Part shown: one piece after another, positions 44,589 through 57,328 of the stretch | How positions within the stretch are numbered: the stretch's first letter is position 1 | Layout: the number at the start of each line of letters is the position of its first letter | Source of the DNA: Atherinomorus stipes | Lineage: Eukaryota; Chordata; Actinopteri; Atheriniformes; Atherinidae | Direction of reading: 5' to 3' | Assembly (NCBI GenBank): GCA_023101725.1 | Contig: JALJCO010007852.1 | Span: forward strand, 372,001-436,000 | Length of the DNA stretch: 64,000 bases | The notes under the pieces: model-generated | Seen by the model: the letters and a program-made list of their open reading frames with translations, nothing else | The model's database searches: none | Told to the model about the DNA's origin: nothing | Translations under genes and position numbers: made by a program

Positions 44589-46044
44589 ATGATCTCTTGA
44601 ATTACGTGATAACTCCAGTTGCTGAGTTGCTTCGGCAAAAATTCATCAGTTTTCAGTGTAACAGGAGGGACAGCACTACCAGAGACCAGTGGATTATATT
44701 TATCAGTGAGAATGTGCAGTCGGTAAGTGTTGCTGCTTGTGTAACTTATTACTGTATCTTTTGTGTCAGAGGCCAGTAAACGATGGTAGACGAACGGACA
44801 AGCTTCTAATGTAGCTACAAAAGCTAACAGTGTTTGGTTAACTTCATGTCAGACGTCCGCTCCTTATATTCATCAGAGTCCAGCCCTTTTACTCTGCGGA
44901 TCATCTCCATCAACCGCACCGTTACGTTTTTATCACATTTTCTCTGCTGGGACATCATTTCCTTCACTTGCTCTGTCCTGATAAAACTTTGTTTTGACTT
45001 TGACGTTTGCCTCGTGAACGCGCTTACAGACAGGTCTAACTCTTGTGCGTATTCTTGCGGAAAACAAAAGTTGGGGATAAGAAGAGGTTAAAATGAGCTC
45101 ATTAAATTTTCGTCCCACCCAACTATAATTAAAAATTCATTTGAAGATAATTTAAGAAGGATTGTGTAAAACACAAGGTTATGACACCTTTACAAATTAT
45201 AATATTGACAAATTTAATGCTGTTAGAGATGTAAATGTTCTCGGTGTCTTCTTATATTGTTTTAAAATGATTATTTCAGCTTTGGTATCAGGAAAAATGA
45301 GCGATATGCATCCCTTGTCAGGAGAGATTCGGAACATCTCAGTCATTTTTGCATCCTGTTCCAGTTTCCTCCTTAAATTTGTGACTCACAGGATTTTTCT
45401 CCTCCTACAAAGTTTTAAAGTTTACAACATCTGTAGAGAGCAGAGTTAATTCTTTAGTGTATCACTTGTGTACTCTGAGGTCTTGTGTGGTTTGGATCCA
45501 AGCGTCGGTGGTTAGGCTCTGGGGAGTAGCTTGTCTGCCATGGTCAAAGCCAGTTCCATGTGTTGAGAGCAGTTTTAATAGGGTGTTGGGGAGAAATAAC
45601 ACTGCTGAGAGGAGCGACCATAGGCTCTCTGCAGGAGGAGTGAGAGACAGTTGTGCCAGCCACTGGTCACAATCACACACATTCACATTCCAGTCTAACT
45701 GGATATTGCCCCAAAGTCCCCCTGAGGAGATTAACCACAGCTGAGTGTTAACTCCTTCGACTCTGCTGGGCTACCTGCCTTCTACCAGCAGAGCTCCGCT
45801 GCAACGCCTCTGCAGAGGCTCCTTCCTTCCAGACTGCGCAGTCCCAAATAAAACTGTCCTATACAGTCCAACATGGTTTTAAAGACCGAACAGAACATAG
45901 CTCTTTTATAGAAGTCTGCTTTTTACAGATAAAGAGCGTTGGGCATGTTTGACTTTATGTGGAGGAATACCATGATTCACTTTCAACAGCGACCAAGATG
46001 ACTGGATGTAAAATATTCTTTCAAAGAGAAGTTGAAGCCTTGAC
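44589..46044. other. unique or unclassified sequence, no gene seen
   Basis: Frames of 60-95 codons without motifs. GGAGGAGTGAGAGACAGTTG near 45635 and the following sequence look unique. Confidence 0.4.
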
Positions 46045-46140
46045 TAGGGATGGGATACCCTGGAGTTAATACTTCAATATCAGCCAGACAAAATATGGGA
46101 GTTGATACTTTTTGAATATCGAGATACACCGGACAGACAC
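46045..46140 (+). mobile_element. hAT-like left end fragment (TAGGGATGGGATACC)
   Basis: TAGGGATGGGATACCC followed by AATATCAGCC and ATATCGAGATACACC, the style of TAGGGATGGG MITEs. The right end is not found. Confidence 0.45.
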
Positions 46141-46749
46141 AAAACATGCTATATTTTTCACTAACGTTAACCCTGAAAGTTTTAGGCAATGAAATTATGT
46201 GTGAGAGCAGCCATATTCTCAAGTTCAAGTCATTTTATTATCCCTAATGGGAAACTTGTTGCGCAGACAGGTCTTCAAAGAAAAATACTCGCACACACTA
46301 AACATCCAACAGGATTGTCTATTAAAATCATCATTATCATCATATTAAGATTCTAGCTTCTGTGTCACATGATAGTGGTAGCCTATCAAATGTCACGATG
46401 ATGCTGATACTGTTGGTGATGATGATGTTTTGGTATTTTTTTTAGTGGTTTAATGCAGGTTATTGACTTTCTGTTCTGGTAACTAAATTTATAATATTAC
46501 TATTACATTATGTATTGGAAAGTTTTTCATTCTAATGAATTTAAATAAGCTTAACCTTTATTTAAATTATTCGATCATTTTTAGTCTTATTTTCTTTAAG
46601 ACCAGAACTAAAAAGGGAGTAATTATTGTAATACGACACCGAATATATTCTGATATTTGACTGTTTTGTTGGTGTCTCTCACTGTTACCATTTAGAAAAT
46701 AATTGAAAACCAACCACCTCATCTTTGCATCACTGATACTGTTGTAGTG

Positions 46750-46816
46750 TTTTATGTAAAGCACTCTGAATTGTCCTGTACATGAAATGTGCTTTACAAA
46801 TAAACTTGCCTTGCCT
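46750..46816 (+). mobile_element. LINE-type 3' tail
   Basis: GTAAAGCACTCTGAATTGTC ... GAAATGTGCTTTACAAATAA ... CTTGCCTTGCCT, a near copy of the tail at 30060-30142. Confidence 0.6.
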
Positions 46817-47255
46817 AGTGTTAAGGAGTGGTAAAAGTTAACATCTTTGACAGTTTTAGTGTTAATTTACTCATTAATTTAATATATTATTGTTTTAAAA
46901 GTATTTCTTTCCAGTACTTCTGTTCACAAGTTTAATTAAATTCAATATTACCCTTGCAATCTCAAATATTAAAGTTGTAAACTTAATTTTTAGACCTTAA
47001 AAATATGCATTTCTGACTCGTTTTGATGGTACATAAAACATTCATTATGTGCCTAGAGGCGTCCCGAGGCTCAGAAACAGCACTATGTAAGTTTTGTATC
47101 TGGGACGGGGTCGTGACATTGCAGCCGATTGTTGGCTGCGCACCGTGTCACTTACTATCAAACAAATATGAACAAAGCGGGTGTTTCAATGTGCATCGGA
47201 TTCAGCAAAGAAACACAAGGAAACATTACCGGAGGAAGATAGGAAAAGAAAAGAG
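46817..47255. other. unclassified sequence flanking the hAT insertion
   Basis: A 111-codon plus frame starts at 47023 and runs into the hAT element. No domain recognised. Confidence 0.35.
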
Positions 47256-47263
47256 GAAGGGAC

Positions 47264-48294
47264 TAGGGCTGTCAACGTTTACAGTTTTTTCTACTCATGT
47301 AATCGGGACTACTAAGCGTCATGTACACGGTTACACGTCAGAGATTAATAATCTTTAGGTTGCAGATGGAGACGTCGCCTATGCATCCCACCCTAATCCC
47401 GCCGTCATACTGAACTCAGAGCAGAAACACTGCGGTAGAGCCAAAGTAAGATTATGGATATTTATCATTTTAATCCCCGAGAACTGAAACAATTCAACGG
47501 AAAAAATCTCTTTTATTAGGTGTGATCCGAACGGAATTCCTGCAGAAGTTTTCAAACAGCTGACATTAGCTGACTGGATGCAGGGATGTATATCCATGTT
47601 TCACGGCTGGCTGGGCTGACCCAAAAATACGGAAATGTTTTAGCTGGGAGAGAAGTAAGTCGTGTTCTGGTGATCAACTTTATGTAAACAGCGGCTAACA
47701 CGAGCGGTTAGATCTTCTGCTAAACACATGCAGTTGTTACAGTTAGTTCAGATTCACGCTTATAACTTAATTTTGAGAAAATATATACACAAAACCCAGT
47801 TAGCAACAACTTAAGCTAGTTCTCCAAGCTTGCATTGAAACTCACCCAATACAATGTTACTGCACAGATGCAGTCAGCGTCTGGTCAGCTCTCCCTGATC
47901 ATTAAAAGCATCTCTGACGATGTCCGTCTTCGCTAATCCATAGAAAGAAATATCTGTAACTCCCAGCTGCAGTTTATGGATCTCTAACAGCTTGAATTAA
48001 GTCGCTACAGCACCACCACCGCATCCCCAAGTCAACTTGAGGTGACGTGACAGGCTGTGGCTGCGTTTATTATATATAAAAAATATCAATGGAACATCGC
48101 GCCCCAGCACCAATTATGTATGCAGATAGTTTGTTATTATCTGAAGCTTTCAGGCAACATTACCCCTAAAAATACAGTGAGAAATTAAAGAGAAAGAGGA
48201 GGGGAAAATATATATGGTTATTGATTTTTTTTTCTAAACGGGTATGATTTATTATCCGTGTACCCGTTTACATGTGTAGACGTTGACACCCCTG
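47264..48294. mobile_element. hAT element (TAGGGCTGTCAACG ends) with perfect 8-bp duplication
   Basis: Left TAGGGCTGTCAACGTTTAC and right GTAGACGTTGACACCCCTG are inverted. The flanks GAAGGGAC (47256-47263 and 48295-48302) are identical, giving exact boundaries. Subterminal GTACACGGTTACACG and CGTGTACCCG-type motifs occur at both sides. 1031 bp without a transposase frame: a non-autonomous, comparatively young insertion. Confidence 0.92.
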
Positions 48295-48302
48295 GAAGGG
48301 AC

Positions 48303-48861
48303 AGAACAAGAGCCGAAATTCTGTGTTATTTCAAACTGTATGCCAGGAAGTTGGATAAATGATGTTGCTAACAAGCTGACAAATAACTGTTTTTACTGTA
48401 CCTTTTGAGCACATTCAATACATTTACACCAATACATTTTGTACCATTGGAATGTCTGTTTATTTCTCTTTTAAATGGGGCCACATTTGTAAGGGAAATG
48501 CATTTGTGGGATGAGCAGTAGAGTTAAATCACAACAACAAACTGGTACTTTGGTCTTTTCTGTCTGACTAGGGGAAGGACATCAGTTGCTGCCTGCAAAT
48601 AGGTTGCACTAATTTCTGGATGTGCACAAAATGAAGCTTCAAACAGCTGCAAAATACACAAGTCAGTTGTGACGAACCTGTTTATATGCAAAGCAAGTTT
48701 ATGCTTGGCCATAGTTTTTTCCTTGTGTTGTGCTGTTTATCTATCATAAATACATCTGTACTTCGGTGAACACATCAAGGGCGATGTTGGGTCCAGTGTC
48801 GTGTCCAGGGACATTATGGCTCCCCCAGACTACTTGATCAAACACCAACTTTCCAACTGGT
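48303..48861. other. unique sequence, nothing recognised
   Basis: AT-rich; one 62-codon minus frame without motifs. Confidence 0.4.
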
Positions 48862-49170
48862 AGGCATCCACTGAGCATTTTTTGGTCAAAAAGACGTCTA
48901 ATAGACATCTAATGGTCCTTAGACGTCTAGGCTAAAATGGTCGACCACTGGTCTGAAAGTGAAAGTTTTTTAGCCATCAAAGCTTAGACTAGCTTAGACT
49001 AAATCTAAACTGCACTGTACATTGATCAATGACTGGCCAAATGTTTTGATCTAAAATTTGACCATCATTTATACAGTTGTTTTTTAATATAATATTTAAT
49101 ATTAATAGATTAAATTATAATGTCTAGATTCGGGCTATAATATAGTCGGGTGAATTTCGTCTAATAGATG
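48862..49170. mobile_element. AGACGTCTAATAGAC repeat, possible transposon piece
   Basis: AAAAAGACGTCTAATAGACA, TTAGACGTCTAGG and, at the far side, TTTCGTCTAATAGATGTC. Repeated AGACGTCTA motifs resemble subterminal repeats of a fish CACTA-like family. Boundaries and class are uncertain. Confidence 0.4.
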
Positions 49171-51111
49171 TCTTTGGCTCGCAGGGCAACAAGCTCTTTC
49201 TCTGAAGCTAAAGCTGCTCCTATTGGCTGCAGACCCTCGATGAAAAGGGGATATAAAACAAATAAACAAAAAGAAAAAAAAAAGATTAGGGTGAGATTTT
49301 TGATTGACAGGTGTCTCAGCTGCTCAAACCCTGGGCACTGCACTGATTTTCTCCTAACTCCTCACAAAAGTTGGTTCTTCTGGCAGCCAAGATGGTGATA
49401 AGACATGACCTCAATTTGCCTGGAACTTATTTTAACCACCGAACCATCATATTCCATCATCATTATCAAAAAACTGTGTCTTTTTCTTGGTGTTATGTCT
49501 GTGCTCATGGTCTGTCATGCCAATAAATTCATGGCAGGGATGTGTTAAGCATTGTATAGCAAGTTTGCAATGCTAAGAATGAGTATAAGAGGTGTATAAA
49601 TTGCACAAATGTGACTTTTGTGCAGCTTTGATTCATGCTGGCTGGTTGCTGTGCCTCTGCAGCAGCACCCTGCATGGTGTGAAACCAAGAGAATAGCCTT
49701 TGTCAAGGTGTACTAGCTTCAATTCTCACTCATCTCCCCTGACATAGGGGTGTTAAATTATGTGCTCCAGAGGACCCCACATTCATATTTTTACAAGACC
49801 CAGGTTATTAGGCAAACAGGCTCTGCACATGTCCCCTGCTATGACAGTTTTCACAGTCAAGGATTTCGACCTTTATTTCCATCCAAGTACCGCCTGCACT
49901 CCCCTTCGCACCCCTTGTGACACACATGTACACACACGTACACACACACCCACATGTACAACCCCTACCAAGCCTCAGCAATTCCCGCTCCCTCTCCTTC
50001 TAACTAGGCGAGAGCTTCGAAGTCTGTAGAGGGTGTGATCACAGAATAGTTGCTCTGGGTGTAAGACTCCAGGCAGAACGGCTGCAGATCCAAACCTCCC
50101 AATCTACTCGGTGGATTGACAGCACAGCGCTCGACCCCCTCTACCCCTTTTTGGTTTTATTTTTAGACCCTGTTCGCATAGTTCAGCGAGGGAAAAAAAC
50201 ATGTTTCTGATGACCATTTTGTTCCTGAAGAGGAAACAAATTATATATGTGAGCTTTGCCTTTGTACTTTAAAAAATGCCTTTTTCACAACCAAAAACGC
50301 GGCTGATGAAAAGACCAAGGAACATCAAAGTGGTCCACCCTCCAACAGAAAGGTTAAAAGTTGAGCTTGAACACTGATTCTCTTGCATTCTTTCTGGCCC
50401 GATACTCATTAGCCACTCATTTTAATCAGATGCACCATCAATTAGCATGACTTTTCTGTGTGTTTGATGCTTAAAAGTTGGATCTCAAGGACGCAGAACT
50501 TTCAGCGGACTCAGATGCGAGGCAGGGTCAGTGAAGCATCCGCTGCTTGCTGCACTCATGGGTGTGTGTGTTTTTTTATTGCCATCACAGAGGAAGTGGT
50601 TAATTCTGAGACTGCCAGGGTTCAAGCCTGCAGGACAAGAGAACATGTATGTTTAATGTGAGCGTTCTGGAGCGGGGGGTGGGGGGCTCTGTGAAAATTT
50701 CAGTCAGAGGAAATAGCAGTAGGTCAAAACAATAAGGCACTATTGCTCTCTCTTGAGACACTAACCAGTTCATGTTGGTCAATAAACTGGTTGCCAGTTT
50801 AAAGGTGTTACCAGTCACTCTAACGTTTAGCTTCCGCTTCGGTCTTTTAGGTCAAAGCACAAGTTCTTGAATTAAGCTAATGAATGCTGTGTGTTTAGTT
50901 AGAAAGGAACTGCTTATTCTGAAATCTGCTGAAATAGTCAAACTGATTTCATTTTGCAATGTCAAAAACTCAAATTTCTAAAGATAAACCGATGTGTTTA
51001 ATATTTTGTTTATTTAAAAATATGAGCATGTTGAAATCCCCCATCTAATGAATTAATTTTTTACATTAGAAAGTGCTACTCAACACACTGATCTGCAACC
51101 AATCAGAGGAA
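49171..51111. other. unclassified sequence, no gene seen
   Basis: Includes a CA-rich patch (49916-49960). Frames of 60-89 codons on both strands have no motif. 50380-50900 looks unique and moderately regulatory in texture. Confidence 0.4.
49916..49960 (+). repeat. CA/TACACA-rich low-complexity repeat
   Basis: ACACACATGTACACACACG and similar phrases, an imperfect CA microsatellite. Confidence 0.8.
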
Positions 51112-51600
51112 CTAAAGCTGGGTACACACTACAGGATTCCTGAGACTTTCACAGATGTAGAGACCACACACTTGATGATTACAAAAGACAAATCGCAAAA
51201 AAAAATCTCTCTTCTGATCATATAGTGTGGGGTGTACACTACGGAGAACTGTTTTTACTTCCTTTTCCGTCAATCAGCTGTTAGTTAGCTGTTAGCTCTT
51301 GCGTCTTGATTGGCTACATGTGATTTCCCAATGAGTGCGGGGTTTTGATTCTGCACAGCTGTGAACAGAACACCACACACACCAAGATTTCTAGCCGCAA
51401 ATTTTATGTTAATTATCTACAATCTCTCCTTCCGAGGCCTTCAGAGCAGATCCGACCGGACAAAATCACTCTTAACTCACATCACACCATGAGAAGATCA
51501 GATGCGATGTTTTTTGCAAACATCTGACAATGGCTTTGATCGTAAGGGGAAGATCGGGACATAAATCGGGCTGATTATCCTGTAGTGTGTACCTGCCTGA
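51112..51600. mobile_element. TIR element with GGTACACACTACAGGAT ends
   Basis: Left AAAGCTGGGTACACACTACA and right ATCCTGTAGTGTGTACC are inverted over 17 bases (GGTACACACTACAGGAT). 489 bp. The outermost bases differ between the ends and no target duplication is certain. No transposase. Confidence 0.8.
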
Positions 51601-52794
51601 AAGAAGAGTCATGCCTGCCATTATAATGTTGACATATAACTAAAAACACATGATGCACTTGCGTTAGTTAATCATTAACCTCTTCAGATCAGCCTCGTCG
51701 GCTATTGTTTAAATAAGAGTTAAACGCAGAAAAAGCAGGTTGGCATTGCCAGGGAGGACTGGGCAAGTTTTATGGGCACAACCCGCCTCAACTTATCAGA
51801 TAATAAGGAAACACGATTATGTATCGTCTATCACCCCAGGATACTCGAACTTGTGCAAGATGTTGACATTTTCACATTTGTGATTCTTTACGTCTTCAGT
51901 TAAACAGCAGGGCTCAAAAGAATTTTGTTTTGTTTTGTTATTTTTTATTATTATTCAATCAGCACACCAAAATAACTCACATCGCTGGGGCTTTAATAAA
52001 TGTCACTTTATAGGATGCATTTTCATCTGAGTACCAACTCTTACAGATTTTGGAAGAACAGGAAAAAAAGAAAGTTTAGACGCTTCTTCAGAAATTGTTT
52101 CCCCTTTTTTCAAGTCATTGTTGCATGATCAACATTTCAAGCCCCTGGTTTGATATCTGCCATATGTTCATTAATTAAAAGTTGGCTCCTGGACTCATCC
52201 TGTCTGACTTCTGGGGCTCTGCTTAAGAGGAAACGGAGATCTGTCTCCACCACGGTTCTGTTTGTGCTGAAGGATTTAAACTAACAAGACCCTCGCAGGA
52301 TGTTGATCAATGATCGCACACTGTCATCTAAGACCTTTTACACTGAAAAAAGACAAGTTGGATTAACTTAATTCAATAGTGGGCATTGTCTGCACACAGA
52401 TGATTTAATGAATTAGATTCACAAAAGTAATTCATATTTAAAGTGAGGAGAATGTGACACAAAAAGGGCTCAGGTGGGGTTTGAATTAAGGGGGTGCCAT
52501 TGTCACACCTCACAATTCGATTCAATTTCAAGTCAGGGTGCTATGATTTCACTTATGAAATGATTATCAGACATGACTATTATAAGATCTGAGGAATCAT
52601 TTTCCCTTTTCATGTTTTTGTCTGACTCAGTGACCACTTCAGAGTTTTAAATCCATTCAGTTTCCATTATTAATAAAACAAAAAACGTATAAAACAGTAT
52701 TAAAAACTGGTGGATTTACAAGAAAAACATAACTTGCCTTTAAAGATAATGAAGATTTCTTTTAACCAAAATCATTGTTAGCAGTTTTTACAAA
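51601..52794. other. unique AT-rich sequence, nothing recognised
   Basis: No open frame of note and no repeat termini. Confidence 0.45.
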
Positions 52795-53300
52795 TATGCC
52801 CCAGCAGATCTAATATAGAAACAATGAGGTTTCTCAGCTTATTTATTCTGAGCTTCTGTAAAAGCTGCTGACCAGCTTCACTCGTACATCACGTAACAGA
52901 CCAGCCCCCGGCTCAACAGAGTTTCTCTTTGTTGTCATTCGTCTTCTTCTCCTTGTAGTTGTTGTCGTTGGTTTAAAAAAACTAAAATGGAAAATATGAG
53001 TGCCCGGCTTGCATCCACGGTGAATGCAAATCACCATGGATGCTGATGACGTAAGGGTTTGTTGATTTCTTGGTTGTTAGCTATCAACTAAGTTTCCTCA
53101 ACAGTGCCACATAGTGTTCTAGCACTGAAATTGCAGATTGCACTGACAATTTTCAACTGTATTCGGGTTATTCTGGTTTTCCATCTCTTTTATTCGAAGC
53201 AAACTTACCAGCTTTCCCTCCCTTTCCCTTGTTTACCTTTTTTTTAAGTGCGCCCGGACACTTTAGTGGACGGTCCGTCCACTAAAGTGTCCGGACGGCA
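52795..53300. repeat. dispersed repeat, copy 2 (pair with 7827-8620)
   Basis: Shares TATGCCCCAGCAGATCTAAT, CCTCCCTTTCCCTTGTTTACC and GTGCGCCCGGACACTTTAGT with the region ending at 8620. Its right edge is the perfect palindrome at 53254-53294. Confidence 0.55.
53254..53294. repeat. perfect 41-nt palindrome (20-nt arms, 1-nt centre)
   Basis: CCGGACACTTTAGTGGACGG, a single T, then its exact reverse complement. No mismatch in 20 base pairs. Confidence 0.97.
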
Positions 53301-53475
53301 GCTGCAGTTTCTACTGCCACACTTTGCAGCTGTATTTGGGTCATTAAATTAGTTAGAAAATAATTGCTTTTAGACATTTAAAAATAGTTATTGATTCAGG
53401 ACATGTGCCATTATGATGCATCGATTTAATAATAAATTGGTACACTGCTATTGTTATAGTTCTTGTTGTTATTAC

Positions 53476-53640
53476 ACACTCAAAAATAGAGGTACCAGTT
53501 TGTACTTAAAAGGGTACAAGATTCAAAGCTTGTCGCTGGGGGTGTTCCTTTTTTAAAGACATTTCTGTACCCTTCGGTCCTGGTCCATTTTTGTACCTTA
53601 TCAAGCTGTATGACTTAAGAAAGTACAATTAAACCAATGA
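53476..53640. mobile_element. CACTA-like repeat fragment
   Basis: CACTCAAAAATAGAGGTACC ... GTTGTACTT-like ... AAAGGGTACAAG ... TTGTCGCTGGGGGTG ... TTTTTGTACCTTA resembles a common fish repeat with GGTAC motifs. The assignment is tentative. Confidence 0.4.
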
Positions 53641-53720
53641 AAAATGTTAAATAAAAGTCAATAAAATAGAGATTATGACAACAATCAAAGATGCTAATGG
53701 TAAATGAATAATTATTATAT

Positions 53721-53935
53721 ACACTACTCACAAAAAGTTAGGGATATTCAACTTTCAGTTTTTGGAGAACAGCATGAGGTGCAATGGATATTTAACCATT
53801 AAAACAATGTACATGTGCATTGAAAAGTTTAGAGAAAGTTTAATTCAGTTCACCTGGAAAGGTTGTAGTGGATTTTAGGTTCATTCTAACATCATACAAA
53901 AAACCCAAATATCCCTAACTTTTTGTGACACACAT
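53721..53935. mobile_element. Tc1/mariner-like MITE (CACAAAAAGTTAGGGATATT ends)
   Basis: CACAAAAAGTTAGGGATATT on the left pairs with AATATCCCTAACTTTTTGTG on the right. TA dinucleotides flank both sides, as expected for the superfamily. 215 bp, no coding capacity. Confidence 0.75.
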
Positions 53936-54059
53936 ATAATATAATTATACATGTAATTATCACTATGATTACTATGATCATTATGAAAATCACAATGTAA
54001 TAACTATAATTATACTGCTGTTTAGAAGGACTGCTATTTATAGTTATTGTACAAGCTAC

Positions 54060-54245
54060 AACATCTACGTATTTCAGTTCCTGTGGAACCCTGAAAAGAC
54101 CCTGCTTAGTAGGAGCTAAACGGTTATAGGAACTGAGGGCCGTGGTCCCGAGTTCCTACATGTCCAAATGCACAAAAAAATGGCCTGGTTCCCGAAAAGG
54201 TTCTAGGAACTCCAAAAGGTTCCTACAGTCCGAATGCGCCTAATG
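54060..54245. repeat. AGGTTCCTA/TAGGAACT-rich repeat end
   Basis: Multiple GTTCCT and AGGAACT motifs (GGTTCTAGGAACTCC, GGTTATAGGAACTGAGG) then CCGAATGCGCC, the style of a fish Harbinger-like MITE end. The partner end is not clear. Confidence 0.4.
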
Positions 54246-54839
54246 AAGGAGCTCGGAAACACAGAGCACATGAAGTACCAACGTGCATGAAATAAAGTTC
54301 ATACCAAACACATAGTTAAAAGCAACTACAGTATGTGAGCAGTGTAAACTTCCGCCCTCTCTACGCTGCACCGGGACCAGGCTGCATCTGTTATTAAACC
54401 TGCAGACAGTCTTTAAAGGCTGCAGCGCCTGGCACATTTAGAAGAGAGACCACCTGGCACTACAATGACTGCAAATGACTGGAAGTGCTTCTTGTCTGTT
54501 GCATCACATTAACCGGAGATGAAGCTGGCTGTTTTTCAAACAGATTTAGAGTCATTAGTAAATGATTCTTTAACTTATATTGTTGTTATGCTTAGTTTTA
54601 TCTTTAAACTTTAGGCTTAAGATCAACAGACCTAATTCATCTAATGAAACAACCATTTATTTATTATCCAGTGCACAGTTTTCATTGTCTTTTTTACCGT
54701 CACCTTTTGCAGCAACATATAAGCACAACCAAACTGACTTCACCGTCTATTCATGTTTCACTTCCAAGTATTCCACCTTCAGCACATTCTCCTGACTTTC
54801 TGTGAACATTTAATTGAGATTTCATTTGTTACACCACAT

Positions 54840-55150
54840 TTTCACTTGATGAGGAAGCTGTTTTGTCTGTGTGAAATCAGTGGGGAACTGCATGGAAGTT
54901 GTGTTGCAGACCAGCATGACCCATTCTCATTCAAAGCTTCCACCGAGCACGCAGCCCTTGACGGGCTCCGCCTGAAGTTATTGGCTGAGTTCAGCTTCGG
55001 GGTTGTGGAGGACCTCTGCTGCTGGGATGGACTCCGAAACAAGAGTGCTGCTTTCTTTTGTCTCCTTTTTCCTCGCAGCTCTGGCTCTGTCCTGCATCTG
55101 GGAGGCGGATTAGCCCGACAAGACGGAGGTTGCATTATTTCCTGAGGGGG
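54840..55150. promoter_or_regulatory. candidate conserved block, GC-rich unique
   Basis: Balanced, non-repetitive stretch such as GACGGGCTCCGCCTGAAGTT and GGAGGCGGATTAGCCCGACA. The plus frame 54753-55145 (130 codons) and a 97-codon minus frame both span it; neither has a recognised domain. A GGCGGATTAG (bicoid/OTX-type GGATTA) is present. Regulatory rather than coding, with low certainty. Confidence 0.3.
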
Positions 55151-55859
55151 CTTTACAGTAAGGTTCGCTAGCAGCTCTCACTCTCTGTCTTTCCCCCACT
55201 TAATGTACTGCTTCACTCAAAAGCGGCTAAATCTTTGTTAACAGGGAAACTATGAACTCACAGGGAGTTAATCAGAGTCAGTGCAAGACGGGGTATTTGC
55301 ATGTGAATTGGCTGTGCCTGTATACCAGGCCTCTTTATGTCATTCACTCCTCGGTGCCTCGGGCTTCTGTCCTTTGAGGCCTCACGCTGCCATAGGTGTA
55401 TATTGTAAAATACCTGCACCTGTATGCAGGAGCTCTTCTGTTTTCATGTCAAGAGCAGAAATTCTGTTAGTTTTTTTTTCTCTATTTCTGCATTTTGTGC
55501 ATGGACTCTGCACATTTTTTACGTTTTTAATCACACTGGTGTGAATGAGATGCTGGTTGCATGCAGCATGTTACTGTATATTTCACAAAGATTCAGTTTT
55601 TAAACACAGCACCTGCAGTTCTTCATTATGTTGTGGGAAACTGTGGGTGACAATCAAAGCCCCCCTTCTTTCTTCCAAAGCAAACTTCCATCTTCTTGCA
55701 TCTTTATTGCCTATATGGTTTGATTTAGGAGGGCAGTTGCGAGGGGGAGGAGAGGGGATGTTACAGAAGAGAGTAAATCTGATGTGGAAATGTAGACTTA
55801 GTAGGATTTATCCATTTGAGAAAAGACCTTTTCACTTGTTTTGTTGGTTTATCCCCTAA

Positions 55860-57110
55860 ACCCCGTCTCACCCCCCACCCCCTTTCCCTGCCTAAAAGCT
55901 TTTGACATCTTCATCTTGTTCACAGTGGGCAGGCATTGTTTGCTCTGCTTGAAAAAGCGGATGAGGCTCGGCCCTCCCCTCTCCGTGGCACAAGTGTAGG
56001 ACTTTGCCATGGCAAAGGGGGGATTTCTCTTTCCTCCCGCCCCCTCCTCTTCCACATAACCACAATATGGTCATTGTCTGCCAGTGAATAATGTGGCCAC
56101 TCGGGCAGCATGGACTGCTCCTCGGGCTTTGACTGTGAACCAGCTCTTTTCTTCAGCGTGAAAGGACTCTAATCCATGTAAATATAAGACTCCTAGTACA
56201 GCTTGGCCACGGTGGGGAGAGCAAGAGGGAGGAATGGAGGGGAGGGTCAGCAATTTAACCTTTGACCCAACAAATAAGAGGCATGTAAGTTTTAGAATTG
56301 CTCTCTAAAGAGGGGCTCCTGTGGCAGAATGAGTGTCTTTTGTAATGCTGGCAGTCCGGGGCTGATTGACAGGAGCCGGGGTGGGAGCACGGCGCTGCAC
56401 AAAACCAGGAGAAAAACACAAGCACCGCTCCGTGATGGGAAACGGGACAAAAAGACCACGCTAATTATTGATTATCTCCATTCAGGATGCTTTTGTTATC
56501 GGGGGGGAAACCTTGTAATCTCACTTTTGGAGATCAAGAAAAAGTTTTACACAAATTAAAAGATCACATGACCGGTTTAAGGATGTTTTGTACCACAACC
56601 GATGTTTCATCCCTCGTTTCTCTACAGCGGCTCAGAATAGCTGCAATTCACTGAAAAATGACTCAAACTGCTTTGAAGAGATCATTTTCTAAAGTACACT
56701 GTGTCTAACATCCTGACGGAGCCTCCCTCCTGCTCCTCTCTCCTCTGTCCATTTTAAGCTCCAACCTCTTTGAAGACCTTTCACTGCTGTCAGCAAGCTT
56801 TGATTAGTTTAGACATCGTGTACAAGTTGGGAGCAATTTATGCATGAAGGATAATGAAGAATTGTACTCTGTCATCAGCGTGGAGCTGTAAATCTGTTGA
56901 ATATAGAGATTCTCTCTGTGTACCTTCCTGATCCTCACTTTTAACCTTTTTTTAAAAATCTTTTTTAATATGTTGAATGTGTTATTTTAAAAGATGGAGT
57001 GATGCATTGGGGGCTTTTATTGAGACAGTAATGTGTTCACTTGGATTCCCATCATGGATCAGTCCCATTCCAGTCAATGCCTCTTGTTATTATAGTCCAC
57101 ACTGCCAAAT
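55860..57110. promoter_or_regulatory. candidate conserved non-coding cluster
   Basis: The longest repeat-poor stretch in the right half: TGCCATGGCAAAGG, TCTGCCAGTGAATAATGTGG, GGGGCTGATTGACAGGAGCC (TGATTGACAG is a PBX/MEIS-like site), AAGCTTTGATTAGTTTAGAC and AATTTATGCATGAAGGATAA. Dense homeodomain-type cores and no exon structure. Vertebrate developmental enhancers look like this, but conservation must be tested. Confidence 0.4.
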
Positions 57111-57328
57111 AAAGGGAATAATTTAGATTAATAGATTTTCAAAAAACAAAATCATCTGAAATTTTGACTGTGGAAACAGTGACTTCTGATCTTTGGAATA
57201 AATAACTAATGTTGGAAACCTTAAACAAGTAAATCACCTTTTGAGAAATGAATAGAAGCAAAGCTGTTTGTATTCTTTAATTAGGGAATGTGTGGATTAT
57301 AATTGGACTGAATTATGGATTTAAAGTA

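Noticed and set aside
54753..55145. 130-codon plus frame with an overlapping 97-codon minus frame
   Set aside because: No recognisable domain, no exon signals at its ends, and both strands open in the same GC-richer block; better explained as unique non-coding DNA.
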